A stretch of 22,123 bases of DNA from Bacteroidota bacterium (GTDB lineage: Bacteria; Bacteroidota; Bacteroidia; Flavobacteriales_D; Crocinitomicaceae): positions 1 through 22,123 of the forward strand of contig VGML01000014.1 of assembly GCA_016866415.1 (NCBI GenBank), in the 5' to 3' direction. Of the stretch, positions 1-8,462 are shown in pieces; the stretch's first letter is position 1, and each line of letters starts with the position of its first letter. The translations under genes were made by a program, and so were the position numbers. The notes under the pieces were generated by a model. The model did no database searches. It had not been told where the DNA came from and was given only the letters and a program-made list of their open reading frames with translations.

Positions 1-2633
1 CATTAACTTCAATTCTTACAACTCCGCCTGTTGGATATACACCTGTCCATGGGAATGGGGCAGGTCCTTGGGGTGGAATTATGATTGGTGCCTCTGGACA
101 ATGCGATACACTAACGAATGCAGGCGGAGTAAATACACCGGATGAAATCGTTTACTTTTTTGAAAATGCAACAAACTCAAATTTATATTTTCACAATACC
201 CAATATGGATGTTGGCAAAATAGCACGTATACAATTTCTCAAGGAGGGAACTGTTGTATAACACCGCCTGCTCCGCCATCGGGATGTAATCTTGTTGCTG
301 CCGTTTCTGTGATTCCAAATTCAGTCTGTGAGCCATGTTTTTATAGCGGGCCTCCAATTCTTATTAATGAACTTATGATTTCTCCTAACGTTAATGACGG
401 TTCTATTTCTGGACCTGGGCCAAACGGAGGAAGAGGTGAATGGATAGAATTATACAATCCCGATTTGTGTGATAGCGTTGATATTTCGTGTTATTATCTA
501 GGAAATTCTACAGCTGAAGGATCAGGGGGATTTAGATTGCCGACTGGTACAATTGTTCCTCCCAACGGGTTTTGTATGGTAAGAGGTATTAATGTGACTC
601 CGGTCCCAAGCAATCTTCTAGTTCAAAATGGTGGAAATGTAGTCGAAGTGGTTGTTCCAGGTGAAATTAATCAAACAGGAATTTGCTGTACAGGAACAAG
701 GGTTTGGTTCCCGAACGCAGGAGGTTGGTTTGCATTTTATGACGCAAATGGAAATCCTGTGGATGCAGTAAGATGGGGCCCTGGAAATATTCCTTCCTTG
801 GCAGGGCAACCTTGTATTTCTTCACAAGCAGGCTGTTCAAATACGACAAGTTTGCTTAGTTATAATTCGATACCAGATCCGTTAAAATTCTATGCAAGTA
901 CTGCCGATGGTGGAACTCATTTTGGACAAACCATTCGTAGGATGCCCGACGGAGGAAGTTGGGCCGGAGTCGGTCAACCAACCTATGCAATTTGTAATGA
1001 CCCTAATAATTGCTTAACAGGATCATTAATAGGGTATTGCAACGGAACTGGTACTGTAAACATAACATCAGGTCAAGCCCCATTTACTTTTCTATGGAAC
1101 GATGATTTAAATCAAACAACTCAAACAGCTACGAATTTATGCGAAGGTGACTATCAAGTTCTAGTTACAGATGCAAACAACTGCCAAGAAACTTACAATA
1201 TTAGTGTAATAACAAATCCTTTTGATTTAACTACCAATATTCAACAACCAGGTTGTTTACAATCAAATGGTTCCATTAGCATTGATCCATATAATGCCAA
1301 TTACACGTATTCTTGGTTACCTAATGTATCCTCGACAAATAGTGCAACTAATTTACCACAAGGCACCTATCAAATTACAATTACACAATTCAATTGTACT
1401 TATGATACTACAATAGTGTTGCAAAACCCAGTTCCTTTTGAATCATTCTTTCAAATACAACAAACAACATGCGGAGAAGATAATGGATTGATTATCGTTG
1501 ATAATACCCCAAACAGTTCAGTTTATTCCTATACATGGACACCAGCAGTAACAACTTCGAATAGTGCTACTAACCTCGCTCCGGGATCTTATCAAGTGAG
1601 CATATCTGATAATTCATGTGCTTTTGATACTACGATTACAATATTTCCGAGTGTTGGGTTGAGTTCTACAGCCACGATTTATAATTCCACCTGTCAACAA
1701 GCGAATGGCGCTGCTGATTTAGATGTATCGCCAGATGGAATCTATACTTTTACATGGCCAACTGGTATTAATTCTACTATTGATAGCGCATCGAATTTAG
1801 CCGCAGGATCTTATTTAGTTTTCTTTACGAACGGAATTTGTACAGGAGATACAACAATTGTAGTTTCAACAACAACGCCGCCTACGGATATTACCACTAT
1901 CATCACTGCAACGCAATGCGATGAGAATACGGGAGAAATTGCAATTGCCACAACAACGGGAGGAACAGCTCCATATAGTTATTCCATTAATAATGGTATT
2001 TATTCCATTGTTCAAGTTTTTGATAGTTTGGCCCAAGGAACCTTCACGATTTCAGTACTCGACGCGAACAATTGTTCTTATCAAGAACAGGCTTTAGTGC
2101 CGATGTTTGCTGGCCCTACTCTTATCCAAGTTGGATTAACTAATCCGAATTGTGGACTAAATAATGGTGCGCTTGTAATTAATGGCACATTGGGAGGAAC
2201 AAATCCGTACACGTATTCAGTAAATGGAACTCTAGCTCAACCTCTGGTTAGTCTAAATAATTTAAGCGCTGGGACATACAATTTAAATGTGGTTGATGCC
2301 AACGGCTGTATTTACGATCAAACTGAAGCATTAATAATGACTACTGGTGAACCAGTAATTCGAATTCCAAATGTTCTGACCGCCAATGAAGATGCGACAA
2401 ATGACATTTGGAAAATCTACACCGAGTGTATTGAAGGAATAACATGCGAAATTTTCAATAGATGGGGAAATAAAATCTATGAATTTAACGATTTGACCGA
2501 AGGTTGGAACGGAACTACTTCTGGTGGTGATGAAGCAGTAAATGGGGTTTATTTTTACAAAGTCACCTTCAATCTTTTTGGAGATGTTGAAGATGATGAA
2601 GTTTACCATGGACACATTACGCTAATCAGATAA
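1..2633 (+). CDS. T9SS-exported SprB-repeat surface protein, 3' part (type B sorting domain)
   Basis: The reading frame is open from base 3 with no start in the window, so this is the C-terminal part (about 876 residues visible) of a larger protein. Counting from the Met at base 81, residues about 90-175 look like a lamin-tail-type domain (INELMISP, then GEWIELYNP, then LPTGTIVPP). Residues about 311-755 hold six tandem SprB-type repeats of about 73 residues, each ending in patterns like GTYQITI or GSYQVSI followed by a Cys. Residues 760-850 are a gliding-motility-associated (CHU_C, type B) sorting domain: IPNVLTANEDATND, then IFNRWGNKIYE, GWNG and NGVYFYKVTF. Type B domains direct export through the T9SS and are normally removed or anchored by the sortase-like machinery. 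The role is probably a cell-surface adhesin or matrix protein, an inference from architecture. The next gene begins 5 nt after its stop. Confidence 0.9.
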   Translation, partial: LTSILTTPPVGYTPVHGNGAGPWGGIMIGASGQCDTLTNAGGVNTPDEIVYFFENATNSNLYFHNTQYGCWQNSTYTISQGGNCCITPPAPPSGCNLVAAVSVIPNSVCEPCFYSGPPILINELMISPNVNDGSISGPGPNGGRGEWIELYNPDLCDSVDISCYYLGNSTAEGSGGFRLPTGTIVPPNGFCMVRGINVTPVPSNLLVQNGGNVVEVVVPGEINQTGICCTGTRVWFPNAGGWFAFYDANGNPVDAVRWGPGNIPSLAGQPCISSQAGCSNTTSLLSYNSIPDPLKFYASTADGGTHFGQTIRRMPDGGSWAGVGQPTYAICNDPNNCLTGSLIGYCNGTGTVNITSGQAPFTFLWNDDLNQTTQTATNLCEGDYQVLVTDANNCQETYNISVITNPFDLTTNIQQPGCLQSNGSISIDPYNANYTYSWLPNVSSTNSATNLPQGTYQITITQFNCTYDTTIVLQNPVPFESFFQIQQTTCGEDNGLIIVDNTPNSSVYSYTWTPAVTTSNSATNLAPGSYQVSISDNSCAFDTTITIFPSVGLSSTATIYNSTCQQANGAADLDVSPDGIYTFTWPTGINSTIDSASNLAAGSYLVFFTNGICTGDTTIVVSTTTPPTDITTIITATQCDENTGEIAIATTTGGTAPYSYSINNGIYSIVQVFDSLAQGTFTISVLDANNCSYQEQALVPMFAGPTLIQVGLTNPNCGLNNGALVINGTLGGTNPYTYSVNGTLAQPLVSLNNLSAGTYNLNVVDANGCIYDQTEALIMTTGEPVIRIPNVLTANEDATNDIWKIYTECIEGITCEIFNRWGNKIYEFNDLTEGWNGTTSGGDEAVNGVYFYKVTFNLFGDVEDDEVYHGHITLIR

Positions 2634-2638
2634 TAGAA

Positions 2639-3043
2639 ATGAAGCAAATGACATTAAAAGAAGTAATTACAGAAGTTGAAAAATTCCATGATTCATTTGG
2701 AATTAAAAATCATTACAGTCCAGAAACAAAATTAACGGAAGCCGAATGCGAATTGCGTTTCAATCTTATGAAAGAGGAAAATGAAGAGTATTTGGAAGCA
2801 GCAAAACGAGGCGACATTGTTGAGATTGCTGACGCATTGGGAGATCAATTGTATATTTTATGTGGAACAATTTTAAGACATGGCTTGCAAGACAAAATTG
2901 TTGAAGTGTTTCAGGAAATACAACGTTCAAATATGAGTAAATTGGATAAAGACGGAAAACCAATTTATCGAGAAGATGGTAAAGTGATGAAATCAGAGTT
3001 GTATTTTAGACCTGATATCAAGTCTATTTTAGCTGAAAAATAG
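2639..3043 (+). CDS. MazG/PRA-PH-like nucleotide pyrophosphohydrolase
   Basis: A 134-residue all-alpha NTP pyrophosphohydrolase-like protein. The metal-binding signature of the superfamily is visible as EENEE (residues 46-50) followed by E62-x-x-D65 in EIADALGD, the EExxE...ExxD pattern that binds Mg2+. The C-terminal part (NMSKLDKDGKPIYREDGKVM) is typical of the single-domain proteins usually annotated as phosphoribosyl-ATP pyrophosphohydrolase-like. It is not a histidine-pathway HisE in context, as no his genes are near. It probably hydrolyses a non-canonical or excess nucleoside triphosphate in the cytoplasm; the substrate cannot be read from sequence. The ATG lies 5 nt after the adhesin stop, so it may be co-transcribed, although the two products have no obvious functional link. 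Confidence 0.85.
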   Translation: MKQMTLKEVITEVEKFHDSFGIKNHYSPETKLTEAECELRFNLMKEENEEYLEAAKRGDIVEIADALGDQLYILCGTILRHGLQDKIVEVFQEIQRSNMSKLDKDGKPIYREDGKVMKSELYFRPDIKSILAEK

Positions 3044-3135
3044 TTATTCACTTTTGTATCTTTATTATTTCCGAGGAGACCTTAAAATCATTAATTGGTC
3101 TTAATTAGTTTTGTTTATCAAGCAAAATTCAAGTA

Positions 3136-4293
3136 ATGGGAACCAGTAATGATTTGTCTATATATTTTAGTCCAGTAAATATTGAAGGAAATTGGAGTGA
3201 GGATCAAATTGGCTCAAAAATATATTTATATAAATCAGATTTCCCTGAATTGAGCCGTAAAGGCTATGCTTTGATTTATGTACCTGAATTCAGAGGAGAT
3301 ACTGGTGTTCATTTTGATTCACTATTACCTGACGATTTTCGAAAAGAATTCTATGCCTTGAATTGTGGAATTGTTTGGCAACATAATTTCTATGATTTGG
3401 GCACAATTCTACCTGGAAATGAATTGAAAGATACCCTCCATGCAATAAAAACCGTTGTTCAAGAATTAAATCGATTAAAAATAATTCCGATTATTGTTGG
3501 AGGCAGTCAAGATTTAACTTTGGCGATGTATGATGCCTATAGCAATCTCGAACAATTGGTTAATATCTGTACAATTGACTCTGCCCTTGATTTGGGAACT
3601 CCAGATCAGGAAGTTTCTTCAAATGCTTATCTTAGCAAAATTTTGGTTCAGCGCCCCTGTCATCTGTTCAATTTGGCTAATATTGGATTGCAAATACCTT
3701 ATGCTGGAGCAAAAGAATTCGATCTTTTTGAAAAATTGTATTTCGATATTTGTCGCTTAGGTGAATTTAATGCTGATTTCAAAAAAGCAGAACCACATTT
3801 GCGAAACGCCGACCTTATTAGTTTAGACTTCACTTCTATTAAGGCTTCTGAACTTTTATTTAAAGGCGGAAGTCCGAATGGTTTTTATGCGGAACAAATT
3901 TGTCAAATAGCTCGTTATGCCGGGATGTCTGATAAGGTTTCATCATTTGGGATATTCAATTATTGCAACATTACAGAAGTGAGCAATAAACTTCTAGCTC
4001 AAATCATATGGTATTTCATTGATGGAATTGAAAACAGAACTGGTGATTTCCCGATGGGAAGTAAGAAGGACTATGTTAAGTTTACTGTATTCATAGAGGA
4101 ATCAGGACATGAAATCGCATTTTACAAAAGCAATAAGTCTGCTCGTTGGTGGATGGAAGTCCCCTACCCAGCGAAAGAAGGTTCAAAATACGAACGTCAT
4201 CATATGGCCCCATGTGACAAAGAGGATTATGATAATGCCATGAACAATGTTATTCCAGATTTATGGTGGAAAACCTTTCAAAAATTGGTTTAG
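3136..4293 (+). CDS. Arginase/formimidoylglutamase-fold protein with degenerate metal site
   Basis: A 385-residue protein of the ureohydrolase (arginase/agmatinase/HutG) fold. The three motif regions are recognisable but eroded. GGSQDLT (122-128) replaces GGDHS, so the first His is Q125. IDSALDL (147-153) replaces DAHxD, keeping D148 and D152 but with A150 for His. SLDFTSI (229-235) replaces SxDxDxxDP, keeping D231 but with T233 for the second Asp. Three of the six Mn ligands are therefore missing, so ordinary binuclear-Mn hydrolysis is unlikely. The C-terminal 75 residues (Trp-rich, with RWWMEVPYP) are an extension beyond the usual fold. My recollection is that such proteins are often annotated formimidoylglutamase beside T9SS genes in Flavobacteriia, which needs checking. 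A weak TAnnTTTG-like element (CACTTTTG, 3049-3056) lies upstream. Function unknown; no signal peptide. Confidence 0.8.
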   Translation: MGTSNDLSIYFSPVNIEGNWSEDQIGSKIYLYKSDFPELSRKGYALIYVPEFRGDTGVHFDSLLPDDFRKEFYALNCGIVWQHNFYDLGTILPGNELKDTLHAIKTVVQELNRLKIIPIIVGGSQDLTLAMYDAYSNLEQLVNICTIDSALDLGTPDQEVSSNAYLSKILVQRPCHLFNLANIGLQIPYAGAKEFDLFEKLYFDICRLGEFNADFKKAEPHLRNADLISLDFTSIKASELLFKGGSPNGFYAEQICQIARYAGMSDKVSSFGIFNYCNITEVSNKLLAQIIWYFIDGIENRTGDFPMGSKKDYVKFTVFIEESGHEIAFYKSNKSARWWMEVPYPAKEGSKYERHHMAPCDKEDYDNAMNNVIPDLWWKTFQKLV

Positions 4294-4345
4294 CAATTTT
4301 GAACCAATAATTTTAGAAAATTTTAATTATTTCAATAAAATTCCT

Positions 4346-4353
4346 TATTTTAG
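4346..4353 (+). promoter_or_regulatory. Putative -7 element for the porP-gldKLMN operon
   Basis: TATTTTAG matches 7 of 8 positions of the Bacteroidota -7 consensus TAnnTTTG. No convincing TTTG -33 element is seen at the normal 17-23 nt distance, so the call is weak. Transcription would start near 4358-4361, giving a leader of about 60 nt. Confidence 0.35.
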
Positions 4354-4354
4354 C

Positions 4355-4390
4355 CACCTAAATTAATGGGTTAATCCGATGATTTAGGTG
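4355..4390 (+). promoter_or_regulatory. Inverted repeat in the porP leader/promoter
   Basis: CACCTAAAT (4355-4363) and ATTTAGGTG (4382-4390) are perfect 9-bp reverse complements. One T-G wobble and one A-T pair extend the stem inward to 11 bp, leaving a 14-nt loop. It sits just after the TATTTTAG element and ends 28 nt before the porP ATG. It could be an operator for a dimeric regulator, since it overlaps the predicted transcription start, or a structured 5' leader. It has no U tract, so it is not an intrinsic terminator. Confidence 0.45.
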
Positions 4391-4418
4391 ATTTTAGCGA
4401 AGTTAATAAAACCGTATT

Positions 4419-5378
4419 ATGTTGAAAAAGAACTACTTAGCTCTTTTTGTGTTGCTTTTTTCGATGAAAATTGTAGCCCAACAAGATAAGCTTATTACCC
4501 ATTTTATTTACGATAAAATGAGTATAAATCCTGGTAAAACAGGTGTTGATATGTACAATTCAATTTGTGCTACATCACTTTATCGAAATCAGTGGGATAA
4601 AGTCAATGGTGCTCCTAATTCAGCTATTTTGAATGTAGAAGCTAATTTATCAAAGTTTTTCCCCGGTGGAGTAGGTCTAGCGTTTTATCACGATGCCATT
4701 GGTTTCGCTCGTCAAAACAATCTTTTACTTAATTATTCATATCCGATTACAATTGGAAACAATGGTACATTAGGTATTGGTGTTGGAGTAGGTATTATCA
4801 ATTATGGAATGAATCCTGATTGGGTGCCTCCAACAACGATAAATGATCCAGATTTACCTCAAGGCTTTGCAGCAACTAATTTGGATGCAAATTTTGGTTT
4901 GTATTATAGTGGAAAAGATTTTAATATTGGGTTTTCTTCGACGCACTTAAGTGAAACACTTTTAAAACAATCCGTTACTTTTAATGGTGCAAACTTAGAT
5001 CAAAACTATCAAACTGCTCGACACTATTATTTAATGGGAGGTAAGACATTTAAAAAAGTATTAGGTGGAGATATTGATGCTCAAATTTTGATGAGAACAG
5101 ACTTAGTTAAATTTTCTGCTGACATTAATGCACGTTACATACATTCCTTAAAAGACGACAAGCAGATATATGGTGGATTGACATTTCGAACGTCTGATGC
5201 TTTTGCAATAATGGTTGGTTATACGCCAATAAGCCAATTGACAGTAGGTTATTCATATGATTTGACCTTTAACAAACTCGCTAACATTTCTAGAGGATCC
5301 CATGAACTTGTTGTTAAGTATTGTATGTATTTAAAAGATAAACCGGTTCCGTCGGCTCGACACCCGCGTTGGCTATAA
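4419..5378 (+). CDS. porP: PorP/SprF family type IX secretion outer-membrane protein
   Basis: A 319-residue protein with a Sec signal peptide (MLKKNYLALFVLLFSMKIVAQ, residues 1-21). The mature start (THFIYDKMSINPGKTGVD) and the many Gly/aromatic alternating strands ending in the C-terminal HELVVKYCMYLKDKP segment are typical of the PorP/SprF family. These are outer-membrane beta-barrels that support T9SS assembly or, for SprF, export of particular substrates. Its position immediately before gldK reproduces the P. gingivalis porPKLMN order, which is why I use porP rather than sprF. The gap to gldK is about 105 nt with no terminator, so read-through is likely. Confidence 0.88.
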   Translation: MLKKNYLALFVLLFSMKIVAQQDKLITHFIYDKMSINPGKTGVDMYNSICATSLYRNQWDKVNGAPNSAILNVEANLSKFFPGGVGLAFYHDAIGFARQNNLLLNYSYPITIGNNGTLGIGVGVGIINYGMNPDWVPPTTINDPDLPQGFAATNLDANFGLYYSGKDFNIGFSSTHLSETLLKQSVTFNGANLDQNYQTARHYYLMGGKTFKKVLGGDIDAQILMRTDLVKFSADINARYIHSLKDDKQIYGGLTFRTSDAFAIMVGYTPISQLTVGYSYDLTFNKLANISRGSHELVVKYCMYLKDKPVPSARHPRWL

Positions 5379-5483
5379 TTTTAAATGAAAGTGTAACCAT
5401 TTTAATAGTTCTCTCGTTATACCGAAAACTCATTATCCTGTAGCAAAGTTGATTTGGAGAATGAAAGAACAAAAAATAATAAA

Positions 5484-7559
5484 ATGAAAAAGTTATTAAG
5501 TTTATTAGTTTTACTTCCATTGCTATACGCATGTCCTTCCGTTGAAGGAAATTTGGTTGGTGTAAAAGGAAGAGATGTTTTTGATCCAGATATCTTGGGG
5601 CCAGGTAGACTTCCGGTCGGAATGGTGTATGTCAAGTCTGGAGGTTATCAATCTGGTGTTGATGATGAAGACATCATGGGTGTATTTACTGCTCAAAAGA
5701 AAACTGTTTCCGTTCAGGCGTTTTATATGGATGCAACTGAAATTTCCAACAACGAATACCGTCAGTTCGTTCATTGGGTTCGTGATTCCATTGCTCGTGA
5801 AAAATTGTATAGAAGAAGTTATGATGAGGATGCTCAAGATTGGGTAAATATTGATGAAGATCACTTTTTCAAAGAACCATACAGAACTCTTTTGGATATG
5901 GGGTCAGACGTTCAAGGAGGAAATACGCCGTTCCAATTATTTATGGATAGCACAAATAATTCGGAGGTTGATAAAACTGTTCTTACTTTAATGGGTAACT
6001 ATGGTGCAGGAAGCAAAAGCAAAGGGAAAGGAAAGGCATTGATAAACGGATATTCATATACTCCTCCAAAAGGAGGTGCAAATCAAACACAAAGCAAAAA
6101 TACAAGTATTGTGATGACCGAAGAAGATATTCGAGGTGTTTTTCAGCAGTATTCAAACAATGGAACAAACAAAAAAGGAGGAGCTGCAGACAAGGCTGTG
6201 GGCAAAGGAAAGGCTAATTTTACTCAAGGAGGAAGAATTGAAAACCGAAAATATTTCACATTAAATTGGGAAAAACCGATTGAATATGAAGATCCAGAAA
6301 CGTCATTCATCCTTTCAGACATGTTTTACAGTGAAGATGAACGTTTTTACAAACGAAGAGAAATTGATACGAGGCTTCTTTTCTTTGATTACTATTGGAT
6401 AGACTATAAAGAGGCTGCTAGAAGAGGTAAGATTCAAACGAAGAGTGTAGACGCACGCAAAACATACGGTTATGATAGTTTAAGTGCTGATGCTGAGTAT
6501 AATTTATATAAAAGAAGTAGGCGAGAACCGCTTTCTAAAGATTACAAGAAAAACGATTTCCATCGTGCAACATTAGACCAAAACGGGCAAAACATTTGGT
6601 TAGATACGACAATTTTCTCGAAAGGAAAACAATGGGGAGAAGTAACGGATGGTGAGCGAGTTGATAAAAATCAATATTCTATCAACGACACTTCAAGAAT
6701 GAAACAAACGATTCTAGAAAACCCAGGTCAAGACTTAGATTTAGGATTCACGAACAGTAAAGGCCAGCATAATGCTTTACGTGGTCATACTGACAGAAGT
6801 CGATTCATTATTAAGGAACGAATCAATGTTTATCCAGACACATTATGTTGGGTGAGAGACTTTACTTATTCCTTCCATGAGCCAATGACTCAGAATTATT
6901 TCTGGAACAATGCTTATGACAATTATCCCGTAGTTGGTGTTACATGGAATCAGGCGAAAGCGTTTTCTGTTTGGAGAACACAAATCTTTCATTCTTGGCT
7001 AATAAGCAATGGAGATATGTATGTAAACGACTTCAGACTTCCAACTGAATCTGAGTGGGAACGAGCAGCAAGAGGTGATTTGGATATCTCTCAATACCCT
7101 TGGGGAGGACCTTACATTCGAAATTCAAGTGGTTGTTTCTTGGCTAACTTTAAACCTTTGAGAGGTAGATATTTTGAAGATGGTGGTTTCCATACTGTAA
7201 AAGTGTATTCATATAATCCGAATGGTTTTGGTTTATACTGTATGGCAGGAAACGTTGCTGAGTGGTGTTCTTCAGCATTCGATGAGTCACAGTATGAATT
7301 CGGTCATGACATGAACTCGGATTACGACTATCAAGCAAAAGATGGTGATCCTCCAGTGAAAAAGCGTAAAGTTATACGCGGAGGATCATGGAAAGATATC
7401 GGTTATTATTTGAATAATGGTACCAGAACCTACGAATATCAGGATACTGCAAAATCCTACATAGGTTTTAGAAACGTTATGACACATCTTGGTCGAGGTG
7501 GAAATGAATTAGATCAAGAAAATGGTGAGGAAATCCAAAGTGATATCCAGCTGAAATAG
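5484..7559 (+). CDS. gldK: Type IX secretion/gliding lipoprotein GldK (PorK)
   Basis: Lipoprotein of the FGE/sulfatase-modifying-factor fold that forms, with GldN, the periplasmic ring of the T9SS under the outer membrane. I chose the ATG at 5484, because it begins an ideal lipoprotein signal (MKKLLSLLVLLPLLYAC, lipid Cys C17); a TTG start 30 nt upstream would put a charged tail ahead of it. The protein is 691 residues. Conserved GldK stretches are residues 45-135 (GMVYVKSGG, FYMDATEISNNEYRQFV), 280-315 (FYSEDERFYKRREID, WIDYKEAARRG) and 440-665 (NVYPDTLCW, YPVVGVTWNQAKAF, RLPTESEWERAARG, MAGNVAEWC, IRGGSW, GFRNV). Two extra segments, about 145-250 (rich in Gly, Lys and Asn) and about 320-435 (charged), make it much longer than the roughly 460-490 residues I recall for F. 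johnsoniae GldK and P. gingivalis PorK. Confidence 0.93.
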   Translation: MKKLLSLLVLLPLLYACPSVEGNLVGVKGRDVFDPDILGPGRLPVGMVYVKSGGYQSGVDDEDIMGVFTAQKKTVSVQAFYMDATEISNNEYRQFVHWVRDSIAREKLYRRSYDEDAQDWVNIDEDHFFKEPYRTLLDMGSDVQGGNTPFQLFMDSTNNSEVDKTVLTLMGNYGAGSKSKGKGKALINGYSYTPPKGGANQTQSKNTSIVMTEEDIRGVFQQYSNNGTNKKGGAADKAVGKGKANFTQGGRIENRKYFTLNWEKPIEYEDPETSFILSDMFYSEDERFYKRREIDTRLLFFDYYWIDYKEAARRGKIQTKSVDARKTYGYDSLSADAEYNLYKRSRREPLSKDYKKNDFHRATLDQNGQNIWLDTTIFSKGKQWGEVTDGERVDKNQYSINDTSRMKQTILENPGQDLDLGFTNSKGQHNALRGHTDRSRFIIKERINVYPDTLCWVRDFTYSFHEPMTQNYFWNNAYDNYPVVGVTWNQAKAFSVWRTQIFHSWLISNGDMYVNDFRLPTESEWERAARGDLDISQYPWGGPYIRNSSGCFLANFKPLRGRYFEDGGFHTVKVYSYNPNGFGLYCMAGNVAEWCSSAFDESQYEFGHDMNSDYDYQAKDGDPPVKKRKVIRGGSWKDIGYYLNNGTRTYEYQDTAKSYIGFRNVMTHLGRGGNELDQENGEEIQSDIQLK

Positions 7560-7613
7560 TAAATCATGTTTAATTATAATAAATCAAAGTTTAATTTTTA
7601 AAAATCAAAAGTT

Positions 7614-8414
7614 ATGAGTGGTAAAGGTAATTGGTTAGGTAGTAAAAAGGGAAAAACCGTAATGAAACATTTCTTCGGTTGGGGTGCTGCAATCGTAATC
7701 GTAGGTGCATTATTTAAAATTCAACATTATCCTGGTTCTGATATTATGCTACCTATAGGGTTAGGTTTAGAGGCTTTAATATTCGTTGTAATGATTTTTG
7801 TCCCTGATCATGCAGAATACGACTGGGAAAGAGTTCACCCAATTTTGGATCCTGATTTGACTTTAGAACAATTGCATGAAATGTCAGGTGGCGGTTCTAA
7901 TGCTGATTTAGTCGCAAAACAATTGGAAGATGCGGGAATAGATGATGAGTTACTTTCTAAGTTAAAAGATGGCATGTCCAATTTGGCAAGTAATGCGGCT
8001 TCTTTAGGCGCTGTTTCAACTGCGGCAGGCGCGACAGATTCCTATGTTAAAAGTTTGGAGTCTGCATCTCAAAATTTGAATGATTTAACAAAGCAATATG
8101 CTCAATCTGCTGAAGCAATAGCAGGTATCACAGGTGGTGTTCAGGGTAATTTTGGAGCTGAAATGCAGAAATTAGGAGATAACTTATCTGCATTAAACAA
8201 TGTATATGAATTGCAATTGAAAAGTAACCAAGATTACTTGACAAGTTTGAACTCAATGGGATCTCTTCAAGAAAGCATCAAGAATATTATGACTGACTTA
8301 GCATCTTCTGCAAAAGATACGCAAGTCTACCGTGAGAACATGGCCTTGTTATCTCAAAACTTGACTGATTTGAATAACGTATACGGCAACATGTTAAGAG
8401 CCATGAAGGGTTAA
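7614..8414 (+). CDS. gldL: Type IX secretion motor protein GldL (PorL)
   Basis: A 266-residue inner-membrane protein. Two N-terminal transmembrane helices (about 18-35 and 44-62) are followed by a cytoplasmic, largely helical tail. GldL forms a pentamer around a GldM dimer and uses the proton gradient to power secretion and gliding. The membrane glutamate needed for energy coupling in studied GldL proteins is present at E53 in LGLEALIF, and the conserved KIQHYPG turn between the helices is at 35-41. The tail (about 105-266) shows heptad-like leucine spacing and repeated Asn/Leu/Ser patterns (SQNLNDLTKQYAQS, SQNLTDLNNVYGN), suggesting a coiled coil. It lies 54 nt after gldK with no terminator, so it belongs to the same operon. 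Confidence 0.94.
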   Translation: MSGKGNWLGSKKGKTVMKHFFGWGAAIVIVGALFKIQHYPGSDIMLPIGLGLEALIFVVMIFVPDHAEYDWERVHPILDPDLTLEQLHEMSGGGSNADLVAKQLEDAGIDDELLSKLKDGMSNLASNAASLGAVSTAAGATDSYVKSLESASQNLNDLTKQYAQSAEAIAGITGGVQGNFGAEMQKLGDNLSALNNVYELQLKSNQDYLTSLNSMGSLQESIKNIMTDLASSAKDTQVYRENMALLSQNLTDLNNVYGNMLRAMKG

Positions 8415-8462
8415 TTGTAACCAATTTCGAATTGATTGTTAACTAATTAAAATTTAGAAACT

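Noticed and set aside
1321..1640. Repeated coding DNA in the adhesin gene as a possible recombination hotspot
   Set aside because: The protein repeats are alike, but the DNA has diverged and I see no long identical stretches.
3075..3106. AGACC...GGTCT hairpin before the arginase-like gene
   Set aside because: Five base pairs with a 14-nt loop and no conserved context; too weak to call.
5454..5483. TTG start 30 nt upstream of gldK
   Set aside because: It adds a charged ten-residue tail before a perfect lipoprotein signal; the ATG at 5484 fits the known family start.
5523..5864. 113-residue open frame antisense to gldK
   Set aside because: It is fully inside a well-conserved gldK region, with no start context or recognisable domain; it is a shadow frame.
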